Below are positions 16,879-25,965 of a DNA stretch of 64,000 nucleotides, in pieces. Within the stretch, counting starts at the first letter, position 1, and the number at the start of each line of letters is the position of its first letter. This DNA comes from Burkholderiaceae bacterium (lineage in GTDB: Bacteria; Pseudomonadota; Gammaproteobacteria; Burkholderiales; Burkholderiaceae). The translations under genes were made by a program, and so were the position numbers. Where the stretch lies: contig CANGNV010000004.1 in NCBI GenBank assembly GCA_947455485.1, positions 1 to 64,000 of the forward strand, given 5' to 3'. The notes under the pieces were generated by a model. It ran no database searches and was not told the DNA's origin. It saw only the letters and a program-made list of their open reading frames with translations.

Positions 16879-18162
16879 ATGTTATTTACAGATCTTGGTT
16901 TATCAGAATCCATTCTTCGCGCCATCAATGAAGAGGGTTACACCAGCCCTACCCCTATTCAAGAAAAGTCCATCCCTGCCGTATTAAAAGGTGGAGACTT
17001 ACTTGCCGCCGCTCAAACTGGCACCGGTAAAACTGCTGGCTTTACTCTACCGATTCTTCAACGCTTAAGCAGCACAACTAAAGCGGGTGGCAAACGTCAG
17101 TTGCGCGTACTGATTTTGACCCCTACCCGTGAGTTAGCCGCTCAAGTACAAGAGTCTGTTGTGACTTACGGCAAATACACTGGCCTTAAATCTACCGTGA
17201 TCTTCGGTGGTGTTGGTGCGAATCCCCAAATTAAAGCAATCGCTGCAGGTCTAGATATTTTGGTGGCAACACCAGGTCGCCTACTCGACTTGATGTCGCA
17301 GAATTGCGTCTCACTCGCCAATATTGAAATCCTCGTTTTAGACGAAGCAGATCGCATGTTGGATATGGGCTTCCTGCGTGATATCAAAAAGATTTTGGCT
17401 GCATTGCCAAAGCAGCGTCAGAACTTACTATTTTCCGCAACTTTCTCTACCGAGATCAAAGCATTAGCCGATGGCTTACTGAATTCACCAGCATTGATCG
17501 AGGTTGCACGCAGCAACAGCACCAATGAAGCCATTGCTCAGCTGATTCATCCAGTAGACAGAACCCAAAAGCATCCTTTATTAGCCCATCTGATTAAAAC
17601 GAATCAGTGGCAGCAGGTGCTCGTATTTACTCGCACTAAACATGGTGCCAATAAATTAGTTACCCAACTGGAAAAAGATGGCATTACTGCGATGGCCATT
17701 CATGGTAATAAGAGTCAGAGTGCGCGTACCAAAGCATTGGCAGAATTTAAAGATGGAAAGATCGCTGTATTGGTTGCCACCGATATTGCTGCGCGTGGCA
17801 TCGATATCGATCAACTCCCCCATGTCGTGAACTATGACTTACCAAACGTATCTGAAGATTATGTTCACCGTATCGGTAGAACTGGTAGAGCCGGCTCAAA
17901 TGGTGTTGCAGTATCTTTGGTCTGCGTTGATGAACATCAAATGCTCCGAGATATTGAAAAGCTCATCAAGCAAAAATTGCCGCAAGAAGTGATTGCTGGA
18001 TTTGAGCCAGATCCAAATGCCGTAGCCCAACCAATCCAATTACGCAGCCAACAACACCAACAATCACGTAAGCCTAGGCCAGGTAACGCTGGTGGCGGTA
18101 ATGGTGGAGGCAAGCCAGCTGCCAAGCGCGGTAGCCCACCCAAGCGTAGCTTTAATCGTTAA
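16879..18162 (+). CDS. rhlE: DEAD-box RNA helicase, RhlE type
   Basis: A 427-residue ATP-dependent RNA helicase. All core motifs are present: [17 protein letters not shown] (Q motif), [39 protein letters not shown], and [16 protein letters not shown] with [10 protein letters not shown] in domain 2. The C-terminal ~65 residues are Gln/Pro/Gly/Lys-rich and basic, giving nonspecific RNA contacts typical of RhlE. ATG at 16879 chosen; a TTG three codons earlier exists. No strong Shine-Dalgarno is seen. Likely roles are ribosome maturation and RNA turnover in the cold. Confidence 0.9.
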   Translation: MLFTDLGLSESILRAINEEGYTSPTPIQEKSIPAVLKGGDLLAAAQTGTGKTAGFTLPILQRLSSTTKAGGKRQLRVLILTPTRELAAQVQESVVTYGKYTGLKSTVIFGGVGANPQIKAIAAGLDILVATPGRLLDLMSQNCVSLANIEILVLDEADRMLDMGFLRDIKKILAALPKQRQNLLFSATFSTEIKALADGLLNSPALIEVARSNSTNEAIAQLIHPVDRTQKHPLLAHLIKTNQWQQVLVFTRTKHGANKLVTQLEKDGITAMAIHGNKSQSARTKALAEFKDGKIAVLVATDIAARGIDIDQLPHVVNYDLPNVSEDYVHRIGRTGRAGSNGVAVSLVCVDEHQMLRDIEKLIKQKLPQEVIAGFEPDPNAVAQPIQLRSQQHQQSRKPRPGNAGGGNGGGKPAAKRGSPPKRSFNR

Positions 18163-18212
18163 ATCTTCGCTAATATTGCATCTATACCATTTGATACATA
18201 GAGTTTATTGAT

Positions 18213-19274
18213 ATGAATACTCCATCTACCCAAGAACCCCGCTTAACCTCACTATCACATGGCGGCGGTTGTGGTTGCAAGATTGCTCCCGGAGTTCTTT
18301 CAGAAATCCTGAAAAGTGTTCCGCAGTTACCTTTTCCAAAAGAGCTCTTGATTGGCATTGAAACTTCTGATGATGCAGCTGTGTATCAAATTAATGAGTC
18401 TCAGGCGATTGTTGCAACAACCGATTTCTTTATGCCTATCGTTGACGATCCATTTGACTTTGGCAAGATTGCCGCTACTAATGCCATCAGTGATATTTAT
18501 GCGATGGGCGGTACCCCCTTATTTGCCTTAGCACTTGTCGGCATGCCGATTAAAGTACTTTCAAATGCAACGATTGCACGCATTCTTGAAGGTGGCGCTG
18601 AAGCTTGTAGATCCGCTGGCATTCCGATTGCAGGTGGCCATACGATTGATTCTGTTGAGCCCATCTATGGTTTAGTTGCGATTGGTATTGTTGATCCCAA
18701 GCGCGTCAAGAGTAATGCAGCCGCTCAGGCTGGCGATGTCTTAATTTTGGGTAAACCACTGGGTGTCGGCATCTTATCTGCAGCCCTTAAAAAAGATCTT
18801 CTAGATGATGCAGGCTATCAAGAGATGATTGCCAACACGACCAAGTTAAATTCTGCAGGTCCTGATCTTGCAAAACTACCTGGCGTACATGCACTAACTG
18901 ACGTTACTGGTTTTGGTCTTGCTGGTCATACTTTGGAATTGGCTCGAGGGTCTAAGCTCACCGCTCAAATTCAGTGGAATCAGGTTCCCCTGCTTTCCAA
19001 TGTTCAGAGCCTGGCTGATCAAGGCATCATTACTGGCGCATCAGATCGTAACTGGCAAAGCTATGGAGCGGAGGTTCGTTTACCCGAGCAATTTAGCCCT
19101 GCACAGCAAGCGCTTTTAACAGATCCTCAAACTAGCGGCGGCTTACTCGTCTCCTGTAGTGCCGATGCTGTGAATACTGTTTTAGAAATCTTTAAACAGC
19201 ATCACTTCGCTAGCGCCTGTGTCATTGGACAGATGACGAATAAACAAGATCAGCATCTAGAGGTTTTGCTTTAA
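18213..19274 (+). CDS. selD: Selenide, water dikinase
   Basis: A 353-residue enzyme making selenophosphate from selenide and ATP. SHGGGCGCKIAP contains the catalytic Cys20 and Lys23 (E. coli C17/K20). Further signatures are DDAAVYQI, VATTDFFMPIVDDPFDFG, AATNAISDIYAMGG and AGGHTIDSVEPIYG. A cysteine, not selenocysteine, is used. Selenophosphate feeds either selenocysteine insertion or 2-selenouridine tRNA modification; no selA, selB, selC or selU (ybbB) is in the window, and the formate dehydrogenase here is a Cys enzyme. Overlaps the convergent dehydrogenase gene by 4 bases. Confidence 0.95.
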   Translation: MNTPSTQEPRLTSLSHGGGCGCKIAPGVLSEILKSVPQLPFPKELLIGIETSDDAAVYQINESQAIVATTDFFMPIVDDPFDFGKIAATNAISDIYAMGGTPLFALALVGMPIKVLSNATIARILEGGAEACRSAGIPIAGGHTIDSVEPIYGLVAIGIVDPKRVKSNAAAQAGDVLILGKPLGVGILSAALKKDLLDDAGYQEMIANTTKLNSAGPDLAKLPGVHALTDVTGFGLAGHTLELARGSKLTAQIQWNQVPLLSNVQSLADQGIITGASDRNWQSYGAEVRLPEQFSPAQQALLTDPQTSGGLLVSCSADAVNTVLEIFKQHHFASACVIGQMTNKQDQHLEVLL

Positions 19275-20152
19275 TCCACCTTTAGATTAAAAACGCTCGA
19301 AAAATCAAGCTGGCCGTTTCCTGCTTTACTATGCGCTTCGTACAGCTTGCGGGATAACTCCCCCAATGGAATGCTGGCCTCTAGATCGCCGGCATTTTCA
19401 GTGGCCAAGCCTAAGTCTTTCAACATAAGGTCCACGCCAAAGCCACCTGCATAGCCTTTTGAGGATGGTACGTTTTCCATCACCCCAGGACACGGGTTAT
19501 AGAGTTCCAAGACCCAATTGCGACCAGAGCTCTTAGACATAATGTCGGAGAGCACTTTGGGGTCCATGCCGTTAGCAATTCCTAAGCGCAATGCCTCGCT
19601 TGTTCCCAGCATCTGAATACCAAGCAACATGTTGTTGCAGACCTTAACGGTTTGCCCACTGCCACTTGCGCCCGCATGAAAGATATTCTTACCCATCTTC
19701 TCTAATAATGGTCGAGCACACTCAAGGGCTGAAGCGTCACCGCCCACCATAAAGGTTAAGGTTCCCGCCTGAGCGCCCGCAGTTCCACCAGAAACTGGAG
19801 CATCGATCATGGTAAAGCCCTTTGCTTTTGCGGCAGCAGCCACAGCCTGCGATACCTTCGGGGAAATCGTAGAGCAGTCAATGAGCAAGGCTTTTGGATT
19901 GGCGGTGGCAAGTAAGCCAGCATCACCCAAATACAAAGCCTCTACATGGCGCGAGGCTGGGAGCATGCTGATAATGACATCCGCATTCTTGGCAGCATCT
20001 GATGCACTCTGTTCAGGAATACCACCACTAGCTTTGAAGGCATCAAGCTGAGACTGGACCAAATCAAAGCCATGGACTTGATGCCCTGCTTTAATTAAAT
20101 TGAGGGCCATTGGCAGACCCATATTACCCAAACCCAAAAATGCGACTTTCAT
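19271..20152 (-). CDS. mmsB: 3-hydroxyisobutyrate dehydrogenase-type oxidoreductase
   Basis: A 293-residue NAD(P)-dependent beta-hydroxyacid dehydrogenase. The N-terminal Rossmann motif is FLGLGNMGLPMALNLIKAGH; the substrate-binding DAPVSGGTAGAQAGTLTFMVGG and the catalytic lysine region GQTVKVCNNMLLG are typical, and SSKGYAGGFGVDLMLKDLGLA favours 3-hydroxyisobutyrate dehydrogenase (valine catabolism) over tartronate semialdehyde reductase. No other valine genes adjoin, so the symbol is tentative. Divergent from the DUF1330-like gene. Confidence 0.82.
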   Translation of the reverse strand: MKVAFLGLGNMGLPMALNLIKAGHQVHGFDLVQSQLDAFKASGGIPEQSASDAAKNADVIISMLPASRHVEALYLGDAGLLATANPKALLIDCSTISPKVSQAVAAAAKAKGFTMIDAPVSGGTAGAQAGTLTFMVGGDASALECARPLLEKMGKNIFHAGASGSGQTVKVCNNMLLGIQMLGTSEALRLGIANGMDPKVLSDIMSKSSGRNWVLELYNPCPGVMENVPSSKGYAGGFGVDLMLKDLGLATENAGDLEASIPLGELSRKLYEAHSKAGNGQLDFSSVFNLKVD

Positions 20153-20168
20153 ATGCGCCTCGTATGAG

Positions 20169-20194
20169 ATAGTGAAGTTCTAAGATCTCACTAT
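20169..20194. promoter_or_regulatory. Inverted repeat in divergent promoter region
   Basis: ATAGTGA-N12-TCACTAT lies in the 84-bp gap between the divergent dehydrogenase (20152) and DUF1330-like (20237) genes. The 7-bp arms are perfect. Could be an operator for a dimeric regulator or chance; no regulator is adjacent. Confidence 0.35.
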
Positions 20195-20236
20195 AGCTTG
20201 CTTATAAACTAGTCCGATAAATTACCAGGAGATGGC

Positions 20237-20530
20237 ATGACTACCAAAGTGATTGGCCTTATTCAGTTAAATGATCCTGAGGCTTTTGAGGAGTATCGGT
20301 CTCAAGTGGGGAATACGGTGGCCCTCTATCAAGGGACAATCATCTCTCGAGGATCGTTCAATGCATTTTTCTGGAATGAATTAAATTGCGATTCTTTTAG
20401 CGCGTTTGTCGAGCTGGAATTTCCTGACCTGGAACACTCTCAGTCATGGGCTAATAGCCCGGAGTATCAAAACTTGCTAGCCATTCGGAGTAAAGCCATG
20501 AAGCTCACCTTATTTTCGGTAAGCATATAA
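20237..20530 (+). CDS. DUF1330-like small protein
   Basis: A 97-residue ferredoxin-like alpha/beta protein. The pattern (VIGLIQLNDPEAFEEYRSQVGNTVALYQGTIISRG, then VELEFPDLEHSQSWANSPEYQNL) follows the DUF1330/dabb-like family of small cytosolic dimers of unknown function. CCAGGAGA precedes the ATG by 6 bases, a strong ribosome binding site. Confidence 0.7.
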   Translation: MTTKVIGLIQLNDPEAFEEYRSQVGNTVALYQGTIISRGSFNAFFWNELNCDSFSAFVELEFPDLEHSQSWANSPEYQNLLAIRSKAMKLTLFSVSI

Positions 20531-20532
20531 AA

Positions 20533-20563
20533 ATAAAGCCCGGCTCCTTTTGGGGGCCAGGCT
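20533..20563 (-). terminator. Terminator for the histone-like gene
   Basis: On the minus strand AGCCTGGCCCCC / GGAGCCGGGCT forms an imperfect GC-rich hairpin followed by TTTATTTTTA. It lies after the stop of the 20588-20776 gene and also between it and the convergent DUF1330-like gene. Confidence 0.65.
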
Positions 20564-20587
20564 GAATTCAATTCAGAGTAAGAAGAA

Positions 20588-20776
20588 TTACTTCTTAGCT
20601 TCCATCGCTTCTTTAGCGGCTGTAATTTCTTTACGACGCTCTTTACATGCACCAGCAATTTCTTGCAAAGCTTTACGAGCACGCGCAGCAGATGCCTTAA
20701 CGCCCTTTTCAATAAACTTTTCGTTTTCCGCTTTGTAAGTTTCGAAAGCAGCCAACAATGTATCGTGTTGTGACAT
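20588..20776 (-). CDS. Short histone H1-like protein (Hc1-like)
   Basis: A 62-residue, mostly helical basic protein. GVKASAARARKALQEIAGACKERRKEITAAKEA resembles the core of bacterial histone H1-like Hc1 proteins, which condense DNA. It lacks the long Ala/Lys/Pro tail of larger homologues. The ATG at 20776 has a strong AGGAGA six bases upstream; a longer ORF start at 20800 is not needed. Probably abundant and nucleoid-associated (inference from family). Confidence 0.65.
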   Translation of the reverse strand: MSQHDTLLAAFETYKAENEKFIEKGVKASAARARKALQEIAGACKERRKEITAAKEAMEAKK

Positions 20777-20936
20777 CTTGTCTCCTATATGTCTGATCAA
20801 AGTGTGAGTATTGAGCTCGGAATCAGTATATCCCTAGAAAAACCAGAGGAATTCAGGGTGGATATCAGGGATAACTCTTATTTTTACTAAATCCTCTACA
20901 TTAGGGAAAACTACTAAAAAACTAACGGAGACAAAC

Positions 20937-21914
20937 GTGAAAATCAGAAATATCCTTGTTTTATTGGCTGGGGCATTACTTAGTCTGCAATCCTTTGCCC
21001 AAGCCAGCAATTGGCCAATCCCCAATAAGCCCATTACTTTTATTAACCCATTTCCCCCTGGTGGTGCCGTTGATGCTTTTGGGCGCCCCCTAGCAAAGCA
21101 GCTATCCACGCAAATGGGCACCTCGATCATTGTCGATAACAAAGGTGGCGCTGGTGGCACCCTTGGTGCAGCTGCAGCCGCAAAAATGGCCCCAGATGGC
21201 TATACCTGGCTTCTTGGCGCAGTGCATCACTCGATTGCCCCAAGCATGTACACCAACCTCTCTTATGACATCACCAAAGATTTTGAGCCGGTTGCCATCA
21301 TTGGCAGCGTGCCCCATGTCATCGTGGTGAACCCAACCAAGTTTCCCAAGAATGATCTGAAATCGATTATTGAAGAAATTCGTAAACATCCAGGTAAATA
21401 CAACTACGCATCAACCGGTAACGGTACATCTCAGCATTTGACCGGTGAATTATTTAAGATGCAAAACAAGCTGTTCATCACCCACATCCCTTATCGCGGT
21501 ACTGGCCCAGCCCTGCAAGATTTGGTAGCCGGTCAAGTGGATATGATGTTTGACACCCTAGCTGGCGCAGCCCCCTTCATCAAAAATGGTCAGTTGATTG
21601 CCGTTGCAGTAGCAACACAAAAACGCGTAGATGCTTTCCCTAACGTACCAACGGCACAAGAGCTGGGCATTAAAGACTTTGTGGTGTACAGCTGGTATGC
21701 AATGTGGGCGATCAAGGGAACACCAAAAGAGATCGTCGACAAGATGAGTGCAGAAGTACAGACTGCCCTCGCCTCACCTGATATCAAAGAACGTTGGGCA
21801 GCTATGGGTGCCACAGCTCCGAAAATGAGCCGCCCTGAATTGACTAACTACATCAACCAAGAGATTGTTCGCTGGGCTGAAGTAGTTAAAAAATCCAACG
21901 CTAAGTTAGATTAA
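20937..21914 (+). CDS. Bug family (TctC-like) substrate-binding protein
   Basis: A 325-residue periplasmic receptor. Signal peptide ends near SFAQA-SN. Signatures are ITFINPFPPGGAVDAFGRPLAKQL, DNKGGAGGTLGAAAAA and MAPDGYTWLLG. The segment NYASTGNGTSQHLTGELFK, with the HIPYRGTGPALQDLVAGQVDMMFD block, contacts the ligand. GTG start with ACGGAG upstream. No TctAB genes adjoin. The rhodanese gene follows after 39 bases, suggesting a shared transcript. Confidence 0.87.
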   Translation: MKIRNILVLLAGALLSLQSFAQASNWPIPNKPITFINPFPPGGAVDAFGRPLAKQLSTQMGTSIIVDNKGGAGGTLGAAAAAKMAPDGYTWLLGAVHHSIAPSMYTNLSYDITKDFEPVAIIGSVPHVIVVNPTKFPKNDLKSIIEEIRKHPGKYNYASTGNGTSQHLTGELFKMQNKLFITHIPYRGTGPALQDLVAGQVDMMFDTLAGAAPFIKNGQLIAVAVATQKRVDAFPNVPTAQELGIKDFVVYSWYAMWAIKGTPKEIVDKMSAEVQTALASPDIKERWAAMGATAPKMSRPELTNYINQEIVRWAEVVKKSNAKLD

Positions 21915-21953
21915 TACATAGATCAATAAAAACAAAAATAAAGAAGAGAATTT

Positions 21954-23537
21954 ATGTCGATTAAAAAACAAGATTACGCATTTGTTAGAAACAAGCTCCT
22001 AAAAAAAGAAGAGATTGCACTATTGGATGTGCGTGAGGAAGACCCACATGCACAGGAGCACCCTTTATTCGCAGCCAATTTTCCACTCTCTCGTATTGAG
22101 GTCGATGCACTGAGCAAACTTCCCAGAAAACACGTGCCGATTGTCACCTTAGATGATGGTCAAGGAGATGCTCAACTGGCAGCAGAGAGACTTTCTGCGC
22201 TGGGCTATGTTGATGTTGCTGTATTTGAGGGCGGCGTTAAAGCCTGGATAGCGGCTGGTGGCGAAGTATTTAAGGATGTGAACGTACCAAGTAAATCTTT
22301 TGGTGAATTTGTGGAATCCAAAAGGCATACGCCTTCCTTGTCTGCGCAAGAAGTAAAGAAGTTAATTGATGACAAGGAAGATGTGGTGGTAGTGGATGTC
22401 CGTCGCTTTGATGAATATCAAACCATGAGTATCCCTACCGGCATCAGCGTTCCCGGTGCCGAGTTGGTGTTGCGCGTTCCTGAGTTAGCGCCAAACCCAA
22501 AGACCAAAATTATTGTTAACTGCGCAGGACGGACACGAAGCATCATCGGCACCCAATCCCTGATTAATGCCGGCATCCCAAATGAAGTGAATGCCTTACG
22601 CAACGGCACGATTGGCTGGACCCTAGCTGGTCAAGAGCTGGATAAGGGGCAAAGTCGCAAATTCAAAGAAGTTAGCGAAGGCACCGCTATGGTCGCAGCT
22701 GACCGTGCGCGTGGGGTTGCTGATCAAGCTGGGGTTAAACGAGTCAAGCTTGCCGAAATTGAGAAGTGGAAATCTCAAGCTGAGCGAACGACGTATTTCT
22801 TTGACACAAGAACGCCTGAAGAATACGAGGCTGGACACCTTCCTGGATTTCGCTCCACTCCAGGCGGCCAATTAGTACAAGAAACAGAAATGGTCGCTCC
22901 TGTTCGTGGTGCCCGTATTGTTTTGTCAGATCCTAGTGGAGTTCGAGCCAACATGCCTGCCTCATGGCTTGCTCAGATGGCTTGGGATGTATACGTGATC
23001 GATGACATCAAAGCCTCAGATCTCACTGAAAAAGGTGCTTGGATTGCCCCTCTTCCTGCAGCACCTAAGATTCAAACTGTGGATGCCAAGACAGCTGCAG
23101 GATGGTTTCAGAATGACAAAGACACCATCTGTGTAGACCTCAGCACGCATGCAAATTATGTGAAGGGTCATATTCCGGGTAGTTGGTTTGCACTTCGCTC
23201 ACAATTCTCGAAGGCCTTAGAGCAACTGCCAAAAGCTAATCGATATGTACTCACTAGTACTACAGGTGAGCTTGCTGTTTTTGCCGCTCCTGAAATTCAG
23301 GCGCTAACAAAAGCAGAGATATGTGTATTGTCTGGTGGCAATAAGTCTTGGATTGATGCTGGCCTTGATATTGAAAAAGGTCCAACCCATTTAGCCTCTC
23401 CGCCATTAGATCGTTACAAACGCCCTTATGAAGGAACTAGCGTAGATCCAGCAGCAATGCAGGCCTATCTAGATTGGGAATTTGGTTTGGTAGAGCAGCT
23501 TGGCAAAGATGGCACTCATCACTTCTGGGTGCTGTAA
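21954..23537 (+). CDS. Four-module rhodanese-like protein
   Basis: A 527-residue protein built of four tandem rhodanese modules (~1-110, ~120-235, ~255-355, ~360-470), with a C-terminal tail ending TDHHFWVL-like (GTHHFWVL). Each module shows the fold (LLDVREEDPH, VVVDVRRFDEYQ, FFDTRTPEEYEAGHLPG, CVDLSTHANYVKGHIPG), but only module 2 keeps the catalytic Cys (C190 in NCAGRTRS); modules 1, 3 and 4 have Asp, Asp/Ser and Ser/Thr there. Rhodaneses move sulfane sulfur; this one would act with one active and three structural modules. No signal peptide. Follows a Bug receptor gene. Confidence 0.85.
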   Translation: MSIKKQDYAFVRNKLLKKEEIALLDVREEDPHAQEHPLFAANFPLSRIEVDALSKLPRKHVPIVTLDDGQGDAQLAAERLSALGYVDVAVFEGGVKAWIAAGGEVFKDVNVPSKSFGEFVESKRHTPSLSAQEVKKLIDDKEDVVVVDVRRFDEYQTMSIPTGISVPGAELVLRVPELAPNPKTKIIVNCAGRTRSIIGTQSLINAGIPNEVNALRNGTIGWTLAGQELDKGQSRKFKEVSEGTAMVAADRARGVADQAGVKRVKLAEIEKWKSQAERTTYFFDTRTPEEYEAGHLPGFRSTPGGQLVQETEMVAPVRGARIVLSDPSGVRANMPASWLAQMAWDVYVIDDIKASDLTEKGAWIAPLPAAPKIQTVDAKTAAGWFQNDKDTICVDLSTHANYVKGHIPGSWFALRSQFSKALEQLPKANRYVLTSTTGELAVFAAPEIQALTKAEICVLSGGNKSWIDAGLDIEKGPTHLASPPLDRYKRPYEGTSVDPAAMQAYLDWEFGLVEQLGKDGTHHFWVL

Positions 23538-23580
23538 ATCTGAATAATGGTGGCGCCTCATCAGACGCCACCATCCCTAA

Positions 23581-24627
23581 CTAGGCAATTTTGTTACGGA
23601 TAATTCCAACTCCAGTAATTTCAGTCTCCATCATGTCACCCGGCTTCAGAAATTCCGGCGGTTTTCTGCTGTAACCCACTCCTGATGGCGTGCCAGTAGC
23701 TATGATGTCGCCAGGGAGCAAAGTTAAACTGCGAGACAGCTCCGCAATCACTACGGGGATTTTGAAATACATCTGCTTATAGCTAGCATTTTGTTTTTCT
23801 ACACCATTAACTCGGCAAATAATACGAGTGTCATCCAAGTTCACACCGCCAGCAGTCACAACCCAAGGACCCATGGGGCCATGGCCATCTAGACTCTTGC
23901 CTTTGAACCACTGACCTGAATGGCGCTTTTGTTGAACATCGCGCGCAGTTGTATCGTTATAAGCCGAATACCCAAAGACGTAATCCATTGCATTTTCTTC
24001 GGAGATATTTTTACCCTTTTTACCAATGACGACAGCTAGCTCAGCCTCCCAATCAATCGCAGTCGAGTAGCTGCCATCGTAAGGAATAGAGTCAAACGGA
24101 CCATTCATGGTTTGAGTGCCCTTAGTAAACAGCACTGGAACCTTGGGATACTCTTTTACCGTCTTATCAGCTCGACTCTGCATGCCTTCATCAAAGTGAT
24201 CTAGATAGTTCCAACCCACGCAATAGATATTGCTTTGTGGCTTAGGAATCGGTGAGAGCAATACCACTTGATTTACGTTTACTGAGCTCTTGCTGCGATT
24301 TTTAAATAACGCAGCCAAGTCCAACAGACCACGATTGCCTGATGCGGCCAAGGAAATCATTGAAGTGGGATCAAATGACAGTGTGAGCTTTTGTCTAGCA
24401 GCTTCAGTGGGAATATCCACCACTAGGCCATCGTTTGTCACTAAACCTAAGCGCGAGCTAGCGCCCATTTTAGGCAGGTAATTGGCGATCCGAAACCCTG
24501 CTTTACCAGTCAATGGCTCCACCACAATTGGCGCACGCTCTGAGGCGCTAGCCATATTGGGCATCAGCATTCCACCGATAGCGGTAGTAGCGCCGAGCTT
24601 CAATGCATCACGACGATTGATATCCAT
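23581..24627 (-). CDS. Tat-signal fumarylacetoacetate hydrolase family protein
   Basis: A 348-residue FAH-fold protein with a twin-arginine leader (NRRDALKLGATTAIGG, RR at 5-6; cleavage near ASA-SE). A ~90-residue N-terminal domain precedes the catalytic domain, as in two-domain FAH enzymes. Metal ligands are E194 and E196 (DWEAELAVV) and D225 (AYNDTTARD); GDIIATGTPSGVGY is the family signature. FAH enzymes are usually cytosolic, so export by Tat is unusual; the long leader and RR motif make it convincing. Substrate unknown. Confidence 0.82.
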   Translation of the reverse strand: MDINRRDALKLGATTAIGGMLMPNMASASERAPIVVEPLTGKAGFRIANYLPKMGASSRLGLVTNDGLVVDIPTEAARQKLTLSFDPTSMISLAASGNRGLLDLAALFKNRSKSSVNVNQVVLLSPIPKPQSNIYCVGWNYLDHFDEGMQSRADKTVKEYPKVPVLFTKGTQTMNGPFDSIPYDGSYSTAIDWEAELAVVIGKKGKNISEENAMDYVFGYSAYNDTTARDVQQKRHSGQWFKGKSLDGHGPMGPWVVTAGGVNLDDTRIICRVNGVEKQNASYKQMYFKIPVVIAELSRSLTLLPGDIIATGTPSGVGYSRKPPEFLKPGDMMETEITGVGIIRNKIA

Positions 24628-24748
24628 AATTCTCCTTTTATATTTTTTTCTTATTGGCGATCTTCCCAGCTTGGGAATCCGTTGTGATAAATACTAATAC
24701 AAAATGGTCGATCAGCAAAAAGCATTAAATAAGGCTATGCTCATTGCT

Positions 24749-25042
24749 ATGAAAAATTTACTGCTTTTACTGATATTGCCTTTAGGGCTCTTGGCTTGTG
24801 GGAGAGAAACCTACACGACTTGGTCATGCGTAGATGGCTCTGGGTCAAAGTTGACCATGGTTCTCAAAAAGGCCCAGATGCAGTTTCAGGATCGGCAATA
24901 CGATTACTGCGGAAGTCTAGGCCCTGTAAGTTACTTTGATTTAAAGTGCCCTGCCCAGACCAAGGACTCGAGCTACAACTTTACCCCTGAGTCAGGAAAA
25001 CTCATCAGCGGTGCAAATGAATTTCAGTGCAATGCCCTCTAA
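24749..25042 (+). CDS. Small predicted lipoprotein
   Basis: A 97-residue protein with a lipobox (LPLGLLACG, Cys18) after a short hydrophobic leader MKNLLLLLI. The mature part has five more cysteines (for example WSCVDG, YDYCGS, LKCPAQ, FQCNAL), suggesting disulfides in the periplasm. An upstream in-frame start at 24704 would bury the leader, so the ATG at 24749 is preferred. Not recognised as a named family. The next gene overlaps its 3' end. Confidence 0.6.
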   Translation: MKNLLLLLILPLGLLACGRETYTTWSCVDGSGSKLTMVLKKAQMQFQDRQYDYCGSLGPVSYFDLKCPAQTKDSSYNFTPESGKLISGANEFQCNAL

Positions 25043-25268
25043 AGAACAAAACCCGCTCAATCCCAAGAAATTGCTACTGACCAAATGGACAGCAGCCAAA
25101 CCTATTCAGAAGCGAAAACATTTTCTGGTGAGTAAGGTCATTCTTCCAGAGATTCCTGAGGCCGCAATTGAATTCGTTGAGATCGAAGCGGTATTTGATA
25201 AGAAGGTAGAGATCATTCCCTGGCGCGACCTCAAAGATACTGAGGTTTGGCTTCAGGGCTGGGTATAA
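25032..25268 (+). CDS. Tryptophan-rich small protein, TIGR02450-like
   Basis: A 78-residue protein whose NPKKLLLTKWTAAKPIQKRKHFLVSK start, a central LPEIPEAAIEFVEIEAVFDKK and the final PWRDLKDTEVWLQGWV match the Trp-rich TIGR02450 family of unknown function. Starts at 25011 (GTG) and 25017 (ATG) are also in frame; the ATG at 25032 overlaps the lipoprotein stop by 11 bases. No clear Shine-Dalgarno, so expression may depend on coupling. Confidence 0.7.
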   Translation: MPSKEQNPLNPKKLLLTKWTAAKPIQKRKHFLVSKVILPEIPEAAIEFVEIEAVFDKKVEIIPWRDLKDTEVWLQGWV

Positions 25269-25294
25269 AAAAGGCCACCCTTCATGGGTGGCCT
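25264..25294 (-). terminator. Terminator between convergent genes
   Basis: Perfect 9-bp stem AGGCCACCC / GGGTGGCCT with a 5-base loop. Read on the minus strand it is followed by seven T residues, so it ends the phasin-like transcript; on the plus strand it is a hairpin without a T run just after the Trp-rich gene. Confidence 0.8.
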
Positions 25295-25322
25295 CGTGCT
25301 ACTAAGATTACGAAACGTCTAA

Positions 25323-25850
25323 TTACTTAGTCTTCTTTTTTGTATCCGATGGTTTTCTGAGATGCTCTTCTATGTTTTTCTCAGCAGCATCAGCTACCTG
25401 ATTCACGATTTTTCGACCTTCTTTAAACATCTTTTGCCCTGCAGTCGACATATCATGAACTACCTTAGATAGCTTATCAGCATGACCTGGAATTTTGTCC
25501 TCAACATCTTCAAGCCAGCCCACTAGGGAGCTGCGTACTTTTTCCAAATGTTTTTCGGTTCCATCAGCTGCATCCTCGCCAATATCCCTCAGAACAGACT
25601 TCACCTTCCTTTGATATACCGTTGCGCGCTTTGCAGCCTCTTTTGTTGCAGATTCTTGCAACTCTTTGAGCTTAGCAAGATCATTTTTAGCTGCAGACTT
25701 GGCGCTCTCCATTGCATTTTTCATGCCCCACTGCATCTCTTCAAGATGGTGCGCACTCAGATCTTTAGCGGCATCTAACAATTTATGGGAATACGCAAAT
25801 AACTCTTTTGCCTTTTCTTGTTGCCATGCTTGTAGATCTTTTTTATCCAT
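25323..25850 (-). CDS. Phasin-like helical protein
   Basis: A 175-residue, almost wholly alpha-helical, heptad-rich protein with a Lys-rich C-terminal end. The N-terminal half (LFAYSHKLLDAAKDLSAHHLEE, SAAKNDLAKLKELQESATKEA) resembles phasins that coat polyhydroxyalkanoate granules. The second half (SSLVGWLEDVEDKIPGHADKLSKVV) is amphipathic. AAGGAG lies 7 bases before the ATG. A granule role is plausible given the 3-hydroxybutyrate dehydrogenase at 44.2 kb, but no PHA synthase is here. Could also be a generic apolipoprotein-like stress protein. Confidence 0.55.
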   Translation of the reverse strand: MDKKDLQAWQQEKAKELFAYSHKLLDAAKDLSAHHLEEMQWGMKNAMESAKSAAKNDLAKLKELQESATKEAAKRATVYQRKVKSVLRDIGEDAADGTEKHLEKVRSSLVGWLEDVEDKIPGHADKLSKVVHDMSTAGQKMFKEGRKIVNQVADAAEKNIEEHLRKPSDTKKKTK

Positions 25851-25965
25851 TACCACTCTCCTTTAGGTGTATTAGAGGTTTAAGTAACCAGTAAAGCTTT
25901 CTTCCACTCTATACCGAAAACATAGACTTGCCAATTCCCTGCTTTATTGGCATTAAAATTAGGGT

